Shown piece after piece: positions 7,461 through 15,129 of a DNA stretch of 41,747 nt; within the stretch, counting starts at the first letter, position 1, and every line of letters starts with the position of its first letter. The position numbers and the translations under genes are program-made. A model generated the notes under the pieces. That model searched no databases. It saw nothing but the letters and a program-made list of their open reading frames with translations, and was not told where the DNA came from. This DNA comes from Deltaproteobacteria bacterium (GTDB lineage: Bacteria; Desulfobacterota; Binatia; UBA9968), in the NCBI GenBank assembly GCA_016210115.1, contig JACQUW010000168.1, forward strand, positions 1 through 41,747. Direction: 5' to 3'.

Positions 7461-8297
7461 TCAGCCCCGCCATTTGACCTCATATACCCGGTGAAGCCCC
7501 CAGAAACCCTTGAGTCTGCAGTAGCCAATGGGGCGTAGAGGAATCTCGCTGGAGCGCAGTTCATGCGCGGCCTCTTCATCAACGAATATTCGATTCCGGT
7601 CTGGAAGATCATGCGATCCCGTTCCCACTTCCAGTTGAGTGAAGTTCTCAACGGAGAGGCCTTCGAGGCGGAAGGCCTTGTTGATAGTGGCACCGTGACG
7701 GGAAGCGTGCCCATCGAGTAGGATCTGGCCATAGCTGATCCCCACACGCGCCTCCAGAGCCGGGCCGGGGGAGAGGTCCGGAGGCCGGTCTTTTAGATCC
7801 TTAAGAAGTGCGGCGGCGGTATTGACGGCAGCCTCTACTCTGGGAAAGGTCATGAGATAACCGTCGCCTGTATCCTCTGCAAAAGCCAGTCCGTGAGCAC
7901 CGGCCGCTTCCAAGGTCCGCTCCTTCAGGATATTCCTGGCATGCATGGCTATAATATCACCGTAGTGCGTCGCGAGATGCGTAGAATCCACGAGATCGAC
8001 GACAAGAACAGCCTCATTCACAAACTCCACAGGGACTCGCCTCCGGGGCCAGCGCCGCCTGGCAATACGGAGAGCAGAGTAGCCAGCTCCGGCCACAACG
8101 AATCCCACCAGCACATGAAATGTACGTTCCTCATAGAAGGGGTGCCTGCTGATGGGGTGCTCCTTCGGGCTGCCAGCCATGTCCTCCATGTGCGTCATCT
8201 TGCCGGTATCGTGCTCTGCCTGTACATGCACAAACCCTGGCACCAATCCCAGGAACACTGCCAGTGTGAATACCAGTCGCTGGATTTTCATGCTCAT
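7461..8297 (-). CDS. Membrane protein with class III nucleotide cyclase domain
   Basis: A 278-residue protein. It has an N-terminal signal-like helix (about 5-27), a short His/Met/Asp-rich outside segment (HDTGKMTHMEDMAG...HPISRHP), a second helix (about 60-77), an Arg-rich inner border and a cytoplasmic adenylate/guanylate cyclase homology domain (about 90-275). Seen in the domain are VVDLVDST (first metal Asp), EDTGDGYLM (second metal Asp), RVGISYG, and GATINKAFRLEG, which keeps the transition-state Asn and Arg. The purine-contacting Lys/Asp positions are not standard (the Asp before xxIN is Ala). It could make cAMP or cGMP in response to periplasmic metal, or be a catalytically altered regulator. 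It converges on the MerR gene with only 22 bases between the stops. Confidence 0.8.
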   Translation of the reverse strand: MSMKIQRLVFTLAVFLGLVPGFVHVQAEHDTGKMTHMEDMAGSPKEHPISRHPFYEERTFHVLVGFVVAGAGYSALRIARRRWPRRRVPVEFVNEAVLVVDLVDSTHLATHYGDIIAMHARNILKERTLEAAGAHGLAFAEDTGDGYLMTFPRVEAAVNTAAALLKDLKDRPPDLSPGPALEARVGISYGQILLDGHASRHGATINKAFRLEGLSVENFTQLEVGTGSHDLPDRNRIFVDEEAAHELRSSEIPLRPIGYCRLKGFWGLHRVYEVKWRG

Positions 8298-8418
8298 CCG
8301 CCGTCTTCTCGTAGGCTGTCAATTCACGACAACCAGAGAGACCTTTTTTTTCTTCTCTTCCTGCGCCAGTCATGAGAGAATCAGCCCAAACCCCAGGCTT
8401 TTAGGGAAACTCGCTGGA

Positions 8419-8997
8419 CTATTTGACGGATTTGCCTTGTAGCAAACTCTGAGGTGGCTTTTCTAAAAGTTGTTTTGTGCTTCCTTTCGGGCTCTTTGGG
8501 GCTGACCCAAGCCGTGCGTGGGCCTCAGCGATCCACTTTTTGACCTGGACAACGTCGGATGAATCAGGGGGGAAGAGGCGTGCAAATGCCTCCCAGGCTT
8601 CGATGGCGCCGGCATCGTCTCCTTTGGCGCCAAGGGCAGTCCCTTTATCCCACAGGGCATGGGCATAGGAGGGATCTTGTTGGAGAGCCATATTGTAGAA
8701 CCGAAGGGCTCGCTCGATGTCTCCCTGTTGAAAGGCGACGTTCCCCAAATGGCTCAATGCCTCGGGGTTGCCCGGATCACGTCCAAGAATGGCCTGATAG
8801 TTCTTCTCAGCATCCGCAATAAGGCCTTTGTCTAGCAACGTGTGCGCCTCCTTCAGTTGAGCCGAAATGTCTGCCAGCGGCGGGGGAGACGCGGGAAGGA
8901 GGAATGCGCGGGTTAACAAGCTGCCAACAAGGAGGCCGCCCAGAAAAAACCCGACGGCGCTGAAGAAGAACGCTTTTTTGCTGTACCGATGCTCCAT
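8419..8997 (-). CDS. Membrane-anchored TPR protein
   Basis: A 192-residue protein with one N-terminal membrane helix (about residues 9-33, FFFSAVGFFLGGLLVGSLL), then about three tetratricopeptide repeats (residues 45-155; for example GNPEALSHLGNVAFQQGDIERA and SYAHALWDKGTALGAKGDDAGA) and a basic tail. It resembles the TPR part of CcmH/CycH-type cytochrome c assembly proteins, but no haem-lyase genes are present, so a general assembly or scaffold role is all that can be said. It lies between the cyclase-domain gene and the multicopper oxidase, all in the same direction. No Shine-Dalgarno sequence is visible, and a promoter-like sequence ends only eight bases before the ATG. Confidence 0.8.
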   Translation of the reverse strand: MEHRYSKKAFFFSAVGFFLGGLLVGSLLTRAFLLPASPPPLADISAQLKEAHTLLDKGLIADAEKNYQAILGRDPGNPEALSHLGNVAFQQGDIERALRFYNMALQQDPSYAHALWDKGTALGAKGDDAGAIEAWEAFARLFPPDSSDVVQVKKWIAEAHARLGSAPKSPKGSTKQLLEKPPQSLLQGKSVK

Positions 8998-9005
8998 CGA
9001 TTTCT

Positions 9006-9033
9006 AATATAATACCCATCTGAGATTGTCGAA
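9006..9033 (-). promoter_or_regulatory. Possible promoter for the TPR gene
   Basis: On the minus strand a -10-like TATATT (9011-9006) lies 15 bases after a TCGACA (9032-9027), which matches five of six -35 consensus bases. The -10 ends eight bases before the ATG of the TPR gene, so transcription would begin at or almost at the start codon, giving a leaderless message. This is weak evidence, since AT-rich matches are common. Confidence 0.25.
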
Positions 9034-9053
9034 TGGGTTCACTCCTGCCACGT

Positions 9054-10493
9054 TTAATGTTTCATCGACTTGCCGCTGTGGCCGCCGCGCTCATTGACGG
9101 CGATTCCGTCGCGCGAAAGATCCGCGTCATTGGGCTTGAGAGCCACCGTTCCCGGCGGGTGCTCATACCAGCCCGGGTCCTGATCGTAGCTCTTCAAACG
9201 ATCCCGGACCTTGACGATCGTAAATAGCCCGCCCATCGAGATGTAGTCACCGAATGGCCCCGTCGCGCCTTTCATGGAGATAGTATTCCGGGGATAGGGC
9301 ATGACCTCAGCCATTTTCCCCATATCCATTCCTGTGTGCCCCATCGTCATATAGGCCGGCAGTAGAGGACGCAGCTTTTCGTCCAAATCGCCGGGCTTCA
9401 TGCCAACCATATTGGGAAACTCATGTCCCATCTGGTTCATGACGTGGTGAGTCATGTGGCAGTGGAAAGCCCAGTCGCCGGGAGCATCGGCGATGAATTC
9501 GACGGTGCGCGTTTGTCCGACTGCAACCAGAACGGTCGTTTCCGGCCACTGCGCCGAGAGAGGAATATCCTCACCGTCGGTTGCGGTGATCCGGAAGTGA
9601 TGGCCGTGAATGTGCATCGGATGATGGTCCGTCGCGCCCAAGTTTCCCAAACGAATCCGAACTTTGTCGCCGGTCTTGCACACCAGCGGCGCAGTCGATG
9701 GGAAGGCTTTGCCATTGATGGTCAGAACATTGAAGTCGTTCATTTCCAAGGTATTTGGCCTGGAGGTTCCCGCTTCAATACTCCATTCACTGATCATAAG
9801 CGAGAAGTCGCGATCGACGTGATAATCGGAGGACGGACTCCTCGGGTGGACAACAAACATGCCGATCAGTCCCATCCCCATCTGCGTCATCTCGTCATGA
9901 TGGGAATGGAACATAAACGTTCCATGCTGCCGCAGAGTCCATTCATATTTTACCGTCTCCCCAGCCTTTATATATGGTTGTGTGAGCCCACCTACGCCGT
10001 CCATCCCATTGGGAAGATAAAGCCCGTGCCAGTGGACCGAGGTTGCCACTGGCAATCGGTTGGTCACGTAGATGCGTATGCGTTCGCCTTCCACAGCCTC
10101 GATTACGGTGCTGTTCACCCGGCCGTTGTACCCCCAGCACTTTGCTCGGAGGCCGGAGTCAAACGCGTGCTCCACCTCCTCCGCAATCAGATGGAAGATC
10201 TTTACTCCATCCACGATCTTGAAAGGTAAAGCGACGCCGTTCGGGACCACGACCGGCTTGTAGTCTTTTGCCGGTAGTCCCGGAGGCAACGGTTTTACAT
10301 TGACAGGTCCTCCGCTGTAGGTCGTTTCCCAATAAGACCGACCTCCTTGAGACTTCGGCTGTGCTGCCGCAGACTGGTATGGGGCGGAGCCGCTGTGAGT
10401 TTTCGCCTGTCCCTCCTTTGCCCACAAAGCGCCGCCAGCGATCGCAGCAGCACCGATGCCGAGTATTTGCCGTCTAGAGATCTTCTTAGACAT
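9054..10493 (-). CDS. Tat-exported multicopper oxidase
   Basis: A periplasmic laccase/CueO/CopA-type oxidase of about 479 residues that would oxidise Cu(I) or organic substrates with O2. It has a twin-arginine signal (SRRQILGIGAAAIAGGALWA), and all four copper-ligand blocks are visible: HWHGLYLP, FHSHHDEM, HPMHIHGHHF, and HCHMTHHVMNQM with the type 1 copper Cys. The tail is rich in Met and His (MGHTGMDMGKMAEVMPYP). I place the start at the ATG at 10493, which has AGGAG eight bases upstream; a GTG at 10499 is too close to that site. It follows the TolC-like gene by 17 bases and belongs to the 13132-9054 copper operon. Confidence 0.93.
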   Translation of the reverse strand: MSKKISRRQILGIGAAAIAGGALWAKEGQAKTHSGSAPYQSAAAQPKSQGGRSYWETTYSGGPVNVKPLPPGLPAKDYKPVVVPNGVALPFKIVDGVKIFHLIAEEVEHAFDSGLRAKCWGYNGRVNSTVIEAVEGERIRIYVTNRLPVATSVHWHGLYLPNGMDGVGGLTQPYIKAGETVKYEWTLRQHGTFMFHSHHDEMTQMGMGLIGMFVVHPRSPSSDYHVDRDFSLMISEWSIEAGTSRPNTLEMNDFNVLTINGKAFPSTAPLVCKTGDKVRIRLGNLGATDHHPMHIHGHHFRITATDGEDIPLSAQWPETTVLVAVGQTRTVEFIADAPGDWAFHCHMTHHVMNQMGHEFPNMVGMKPGDLDEKLRPLLPAYMTMGHTGMDMGKMAEVMPYPRNTISMKGATGPFGDYISMGGLFTIVKVRDRLKSYDQDPGWYEHPPGTVALKPNDADLSRDGIAVNERGGHSGKSMKH

Positions 10494-10510
10494 TAGCACT
10501 TCTCCTTTTT

Positions 10511-11929
10511 TTAGTGTCCTTCTCTGTTATTGTTTCTCATTTTCCCGTCGGTTTGACCGGCCTTCAGCCCATTTGAGCTGGGCAATCGGCCGCCCAAAAT
10601 CTGCCCAAGATCCGCCCGAGCCAACCAATAGTCACGAAGCGCTTCGATGTAAGCAATGCCCGTTTCAATTTGCTGTTCCCGCGCGCGCAACAATTGAATG
10701 GGTCCGAGTTGCATCGCGTTGTATTGCAATTGGCTCTCGTTGACGATCCGCTCGTGGAGCGGCAGCAGAATATCGCGGTAGTACAACGCGCGATCCCGAG
10801 CGCCCTGCATTCGATCTCGAGCGGCGCGCGCCGTGGAACGAATCCCTACCGCCAGAGCGTAATATTCCTGCTGCGCCCGCCGCAGCTCCGCCAGCGCTCG
10901 CCCGATCCGGGCCTGGCCCTGATCGAACAGGGGGATGGGAAAGGCAATCTCAGGGCCAATCTGCCATGATCCTTCTTCCCTCTCCCCATGCACGCCGAAG
11001 TCTAATTCTGGCAGCAGAGCTGTCGATCGGTTGAATCCTAATTGTTCCCCGGCGACAAGGATGCGTTGCCTGGCATGCGATAGGTCAATGCTTCGGCTAA
11101 GGGCAACAGGCTCGATTCGATCCACCCGCAGGGGTTCTCCTGGAATGTCCGGCAAGCGGCCGCCGGTTTGCCACTCCGTCTCTTTTCCCCACAGCCCCAT
11201 CAAGGCATTCATTTGCTCCCGGCTCTGGCGCACTGCAACCTCAGCGGATCTGAGAGCCAGTTTAGATGCTTCCGTTTGGGCGCGTTCCCTTGCCAGATCC
11301 AGATCTGTAATATTCCCCGCCTCATGAAGCCGCCGGGCTACTTCCAACGAGGCGGTGAGCGCCTGAACAATCGTCTGACGCAGCTCGAGCATTTGCTCAT
11401 TCGCCTGATGGACGTAAAAAGCTGATCGGACCTGCCCGGCGAAGTCGAGCACGGCGCCGGTCACCAGTAGTTTGGCCTCTTCGAACCTGGCTGCAGCCAC
11501 CCGCCTCCGGAGAGGGACGTAGAAAACTTCCAGAAAATTCATGTCTGCGCCGAACTCGAGTTCCGGCCGACCGCCCTTCTGCAGAAAAAAAGCAGCGGCG
11601 TGAAAGACCGGATTCCGCAAAAGCCCTGCCTGCACCAAATCGGCCTGCGCGACCCCCATCTCAGAGTAAGCCGCTTGAAGCTTCCGATTATTCAGCAAGG
11701 CAACCTGCACAGCCTGCTCGACAGCGAGCTTACCCTTCAGCAAGGAGCGAACTTTTTCCTCAGCCTGTTTGTCCAGCTCGGTTCCATTATTCCAAAAGAT
11801 CTTGATCCCGCTGCGCTCTTCGACCGTAGCGCTGATGTCATCGAATCCCGCGTTGAGGACTACCGACGTACAACCGCTTGAAAAAACCAGCAAAGCGAAC
11901 AGCCATCCGGCGTTTCGTCTCAATAACAT
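10511..11929 (-). CDS. TolC-family outer-membrane efflux lipoprotein
   Basis: A 472-residue TolC/CusC-type protein with a lipoprotein signal (LLVFSSGC, lipid cysteine about residue 20) and two homologous coiled-coil/beta halves (LAVEQAVQVALLNNRKLQAAY...; later LDFGVHGEREEGSWQIGPEIAFPIPLFDQGQARIGRA cut across the second half). Such proteins form the outer-membrane channel of CusCBA-like efflux pumps. No periplasmic adaptor or RND pump gene is in the window, so the channel may serve components encoded elsewhere. Its C-terminal tail (GQTDGKMRNNNREGH) is hydrophilic. It lies in the copper operon between the CusF-like lipoprotein (41 bases upstream) and the multicopper oxidase. Confidence 0.9.
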   Translation of the reverse strand: MLLRRNAGWLFALLVFSSGCTSVVLNAGFDDISATVEERSGIKIFWNNGTELDKQAEEKVRSLLKGKLAVEQAVQVALLNNRKLQAAYSEMGVAQADLVQAGLLRNPVFHAAAFFLQKGGRPELEFGADMNFLEVFYVPLRRRVAAARFEEAKLLVTGAVLDFAGQVRSAFYVHQANEQMLELRQTIVQALTASLEVARRLHEAGNITDLDLARERAQTEASKLALRSAEVAVRQSREQMNALMGLWGKETEWQTGGRLPDIPGEPLRVDRIEPVALSRSIDLSHARQRILVAGEQLGFNRSTALLPELDFGVHGEREEGSWQIGPEIAFPIPLFDQGQARIGRALAELRRAQQEYYALAVGIRSTARAARDRMQGARDRALYYRDILLPLHERIVNESQLQYNAMQLGPIQLLRAREQQIETGIAYIEALRDYWLARADLGQILGGRLPSSNGLKAGQTDGKMRNNNREGH

Positions 11930-11970
11930 TCTTCGATCCCCCCTTCCTACACTTTGCCGTACGCCCAGTC

Positions 11971-12438
11971 CTACTTCAGCTTTTCGATCTTGACGATGGC
12001 ATTTTTCTGAACATCGATGGTGAAGCGAACCTTATCGCCGAACTTGAGCCCTTCCAAAAGCGAGGGCGGATCGATCCGATATCCCATCGTCATCGCTTCC
12101 ATGAAGCCTTTGATTTCTCCATGCTCGACAACAATTTGGCTGGCATTGGGCACGGTCGCGATGACTTTCCCCTCGCCCACCACGGTTTGTTGCGCGCCGG
12201 CCTCAGGCGTAGAAGATCCACGGCCTTCTTGCTGGCCCATGGCCATGGCTGAGACCGGACGCGCCGACGGTATATCCGACGGCGCGTAAGCAAGTGTTTT
12301 AGAGGACGGACGTTCAAGCGCAACAGCCGCTTCCGGGTGAGCCGGGTGCTTAACCGTGAGCGCCTCCAGCTGGTAAGCAGCACACCCCGCCAAAATCAAG
12401 AAAACAAGCATTAGTGACAACTTGCTTTGGGACTTCAT
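11971..12438 (-). CDS. CusF-like copper-binding lipoprotein
   Basis: A 155-residue exported protein with a lipobox (LILAGC, Cys about 19), a low-complexity linker of about 65 residues and a C-terminal small beta-barrel copper-binding domain (about 87-155). The domain has GKVIATVPNASQIVVEHGEIKGFMEAMTMGY, written here in pieces: the HGEIKG turn and the MEAMTM metal segment correspond to the Met/Trp/His Cu(I) site of CusF. In periplasmic copper efflux, such proteins deliver Cu(I) to RND pumps. The domain is closely similar to the C-terminal domain of the neighbouring cytochrome c fusion, so one probably arose from the other. Confidence 0.88.
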   Translation of the reverse strand: MKSQSKLSLMLVFLILAGCAAYQLEALTVKHPAHPEAAVALERPSSKTLAYAPSDIPSARPVSAMAMGQQEGRGSSTPEAGAQQTVVGEGKVIATVPNASQIVVEHGEIKGFMEAMTMGYRIDPPSLLEGLKFGDKVRFTIDVQKNAIVKIEKLK

Positions 12439-12460
12439 GTGTTTTTTCCTTTCCGTTACA

Positions 12461-13132
12461 TCAGTTTTTAAGTTTCACAATCTTGGTGATCGCGCGCTTT
12501 TCGGTGTCGATGGTGAAGCGGATCATATCCCCCGGTTTGAGCCCCTTGATGAGCTTTGCATCCACGGGATAACCCATGGTCATGGCATCCATGAACCCTT
12601 TGATCTCCCCGTGCTCCACCACCACCTGGTGGCTGCCGGAAACCAGCGCGATGACTTTACCTTCACCCGTGACGAATTTGGGCACTCCCGTGGGTCGTAG
12701 AGAAGCCAGATAGGTGGAGAGGTCGATGAGTTCTTGAACGGTCATGTCTTCATTAAAACTGGGCATCTTGGATTTTCCGTCCGCGCCCCGATATTTCTTC
12801 GAAGCCACGGCGCTCGGGTTGATGGTCGATTCCGTAAAGTATTCCAGCGGGTGCAGAGGTCCCATCTGGCTAAGCTCAGGACCGACGGCTTCGCCACCCG
12901 GAGCCGGAAACTTTTCTTCCCGCACCTCATGGCATGAATAACAGCTGAACTTGTCGAAGACGGCGCGGCCCTTAGATGGATCGCCTTTTGGCATGGTGAA
13001 CTGCCAGCCCTTGGGATGATGCATCTCCAGGTCCGCTTTCAGCTCTCTTTTTTCTGCGGCCTTCACGGACACGGCAGAAGCAAAGACAAAAAGGAACATA
13101 GACAAACCAACAAAAATCGCACTTCTCGACAT
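12461..13132 (-). CDS. Periplasmic cytochrome c fused to a CusF-like copper domain
   Basis: A 223-residue protein: signal peptide (about 1-26, ending VKAAE), a mono-haem cytochrome c domain (about 45-150) with CYSCH (Cys64, Cys67, His68) and a likely axial Met in SKMPSF, then a CusF-like domain (about 155-223) with VVVEHGEIKGFMDAMTMGY as its core. The frame is open to 13189, but the ATG at 13132 begins the signal peptide and has AAGGAT upstream. The combination puts a redox centre and a Cu(I) site in one periplasmic protein. A role in electron transfer to or from copper, for example with the multicopper oxidase downstream, is an inference. It is the first gene of the 13132-9054 run; spacing to the next gene is 22 bases. 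Confidence 0.88.
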   Translation of the reverse strand: MSRSAIFVGLSMFLFVFASAVSVKAAEKRELKADLEMHHPKGWQFTMPKGDPSKGRAVFDKFSCYSCHEVREEKFPAPGGEAVGPELSQMGPLHPLEYFTESTINPSAVASKKYRGADGKSKMPSFNEDMTVQELIDLSTYLASLRPTGVPKFVTGEGKVIALVSGSHQVVVEHGEIKGFMDAMTMGYPVDAKLIKGLKPGDMIRFTIDTEKRAITKIVKLKN

Positions 13133-13218
13133 GCGAGCACATCCTTTCGGTGTTTTTTTGCGAAACTTTATTCTTCGGAAACTGCCCAAAATACCGGGCA
13201 GTGAACTGCGCGGCCTGC

Positions 13219-13602
13219 CTAGATCCGAAGGACGGAGAGAAAGAGATGAAGGGATGGGTCTTTTAACAAAGGAGGAGAAAGTTGAAGGCTAAACGCCTTC
13301 ATATAATCCTTATCGTCGAGCGCTACTTGACTCGACAGAGAAGAACTTTTCAGCGCGGACTGAGCGGCCGTGGGGTAACGGTCCGCTGCGGAAGTTTGCA
13401 GCGCCGGCCCAATGCCATCCCCAAGGTCAGGACAGTGGAAATCTGGTGGACGCACGGGAGAATGACCATCGTCGCGGGACGTGCTGTCGGATGAATGGAC
13501 TTGAGATCTACCCGCGTTGTGTAGGAAGCAGGTCTCTAAAGCCCATGCCGCGCCGGCATGTAGCATAAGCAGAATGAGAGCAAAAGCACCGAGTCGCTTC
13601 AT
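13219..13602 (-). CDS. Small exported protein, paralogue of the one at 16-396
   Basis: A 127-residue protein with a clear signal peptide (MKRLGAFALILLMLHAGAAWA) followed by LETCFLHNAG, a Ser/His/Asp-rich middle (SSDSTSRDDGHSP, DFHCPDLG) and a conserved end (LHLFLSVLRI) shared with the exported protein at the left edge. No family is recognised. It is 87 bases upstream of the cytochrome c-CusF gene in the same direction and may head the copper operon. Its position and composition recall the small, poorly conserved exported proteins found at the head of copper loci, but this is not a homology claim. Confidence 0.6.
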   Translation of the reverse strand: MKRLGAFALILLMLHAGAAWALETCFLHNAGRSQVHSSDSTSRDDGHSPVRPPDFHCPDLGDGIGPALQTSAADRYPTAAQSALKSSSLSSQVALDDKDYMKAFSLQLSPPLLKDPSLHLFLSVLRI

Positions 13603-13649
13603 TGTTGTCCGAAGAAAAGTAGCATGGCTGTCTGCTTTTTCAAGGGGGC

Positions 13650-13856
13650 TTAGTTCATAAGTAACTTTACGTTCTCCAAAGGCGCCCAGAAGGCAGAGGT
13701 TTCGTCATTCCCGGGAAAGCGGGAATCCAGGGGAGGGGCAGAAGCGGACTGGATGCCCGCCTGCGCGGGCATGACGGAGAGAGGCCGGACTTCGCAACAG
13801 ACCGAGAGAAACGCCCATTGGGTGCCCCCATGTCTACTTACTAGTGAACTCATTAA
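13650..13856. repeat. MITE-like element carrying a palindromic repeat
   Basis: About 205 bases bounded by imperfect inverted ends: AGTTCATAAGTAA on the left (13650-13662) and, on the other strand at the right end near 13840-13855, AGTTCACTAGTAA. Inside (13703-13776) are two perfect hairpins: ATTCCCG with CGGGAAT (13707-13726) and ATGCCCGC with GCGGGCAT (13753-13772, loop CTGC). This is the widespread dispersed repeat whose reading frame gives MPAQAGIQ and DSRFPGNDE. Open frames here come from the repeat and are not genes. Confidence 0.75.
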
Positions 13857-13877
13857 TAGTTTCAAACATCAGATGGA

Positions 13878-14624
13878 CTAACCCGGAGCCTCAAAATACG
13901 TCACCTCGATGTTGGAAGTTTGCGCCTCTTTGACCCGAACCTTCCTTCGCTGTTTTCCCAACTTCTCGTGCCAGAACTCCACCTCATACCGGCCAGCCGG
14001 CACCTGCTCGATTATAAATTCTCCCATCTTGTCTGTGATCGATGAATAAGGACTCGATGTCACCAAGATGTAAGCGTTTTGCCAGGTATGGAGCACGTCG
14101 CATTCGATCTTTACGAGTCCCTCTCGGGTCAGGCGCTTCTTCACCTGGCGCCAAGACGGAAGCCCGACGTTGAAAAGTGTTTCCCGGCCCATCCGCGCGT
14201 GGGCGTCGTGGAGGATAGGGTCGCTGTTTAAGAGCAAGAGCTCGCTTCCGACGGGGACTACCTGGACATGAGGAACGAAAGCACAGTTTTTGTTGTCAAG
14301 GACAAAAGTCCCTGGCCGCCTCGCCGATTTATCTATTTGGAGCCCGCGGATAATAATGACCGCATTTTGAACACCACCCTCCGGCCCAATGAGCAAGCTT
14401 TTATTAGGAACCTCAGCGCCGCAGAAGTCGCGGTTTTTGTTGACTCTGAGCGGCGGAGGTGTCTTAAAACCGCCCTTCAGCCGTACTGTCCCCACAATCC
14501 TTCCCACCGCTTCCGATGCCGAGGTGTCCTGGGAGTGAATAAAATGTCGAGGAGCGCCAAGAGTTACAGCAGCCGCAAAGAAACCCACGATCAACGTGGA
14601 TGTACTTGTCGTTATGATGTTCAA
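13878..14624 (-). CDS. Exported protein with cupredoxin-like and carboxypeptidase-regulatory-like parts
   Basis: A 248-residue protein with an N-terminal hydrophobic export signal (about 8-25). The first half (VGRIVGTVRLKGGFKTPPPL...; NAVIIIRG; NSDPILHDAHAR; CDVLHTWQNAYILV) resembles the methylamine-utilisation/plastocyanin-like exported proteins, with His and Cys residues placed as possible copper ligands. The end (DKMGEFIIEQVPAGRYEVEFWHEKLG) is a carboxypeptidase-regulatory-like beta fold. The annotated start is a TTG at 14624 without a good ribosome site, so the true start is uncertain. It follows the cupredoxin gene by 76 bases, and a shared role in periplasmic copper or electron transfer is likely but unproven. 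Confidence 0.72.
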   Translation of the reverse strand: MNIITTSTSTLIVGFFAAAVTLGAPRHFIHSQDTSASEAVGRIVGTVRLKGGFKTPPPLRVNKNRDFCGAEVPNKSLLIGPEGGVQNAVIIIRGLQIDKSARRPGTFVLDNKNCAFVPHVQVVPVGSELLLLNSDPILHDAHARMGRETLFNVGLPSWRQVKKRLTREGLVKIECDVLHTWQNAYILVTSSPYSSITDKMGEFIIEQVPAGRYEVEFWHEKLGKQRRKVRVKEAQTSNIEVTYFEAPG

Positions 14625-14700
14625 TGCAGTCTTATTTCGCTGTCTGGCGGAAAATCAAAAAACCTGATCTGGTGATATTCGGTCATGCCCAGCGCAATTG

Positions 14701-15129
14701 CTACTGCCCGACCACCAGGGTTCCCACCATTCCCAGATCTTCGTGACTTGGGAAAAAAAGGAGCTTCTTGGTGCAGCTAAACTTAAACTCGCCGATGCGG
14801 GTGGGGGTAAACCGCACCCTTGTTGTCTCGCCAGGCCCAATGTCTTTCTCAATCGTGATTCCAGCCTCGGGGGATTTAACGACAAAATTATGGGGAACCA
14901 TCCAACTTGTGCTTTTAAAAACCAACTCCACGGGAATATTCTGCTTGACGAGAAAGCGGTTAGGCGTGAAGGAGTAACTATCGACTATGATTTCAAGCCG
15001 CTGTACATTGTCCTCCGATACAGGAACGGTCACACTCTCCGGCTTCGCAGCGAAGGCCGTTACCAGCTCCAAAACCGCTAACAGCCCTGGACCAATACCC
15101 AAAAAGCGTGAGAAATGAGAACCATTCAC
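14701..15129 (-). CDS. Exported cupredoxin-domain protein
   Basis: A 142-residue protein with a hydrophobic export segment (about 8-27) and a cupredoxin fold. Candidate type 1 copper ligands are the His in MVPHNFVV, Cys in KFSCTKKL, and His and Met in [11 protein letters not shown]. The Cys-to-His spacing is longer than in plastocyanin but resembles other Cupredoxin_1/nitrosocyanin-like proteins. The start is GTG, overlapping the stop of the upstream glycosyltransferase-YHS gene as GTGA, so translation is coupled. It could carry copper or single electrons in the periplasm. The coupling to a sugar transferase is odd but is strengthened by the metal-binding YHS domain on that enzyme. Confidence 0.82.
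   Translation of the reverse strand: MNGSHFSRFLGIGPGLLAVLELVTAFAAKPESVTVPVSEDNVQRLEIIVDSYSFTPNRFLVKQNIPVELVFKSTSWMVPHNFVVKSPEAGITIEKDIGPGETTRVRFTPTRIGEFKFSCTKKLLFFPSHEDLGMVGTLVVGQ

Noticed and set aside
9423..10229. 268-codon plus-strand frame opposite the multicopper oxidase
   Set aside because: Copper-ligand motifs fix the minus-strand gene; the shadow has no start signal or family match.
13650..13865. 71-codon minus frame containing MPAQAGIQ
   Set aside because: It is the translation of a dispersed palindromic repeat, not a gene.
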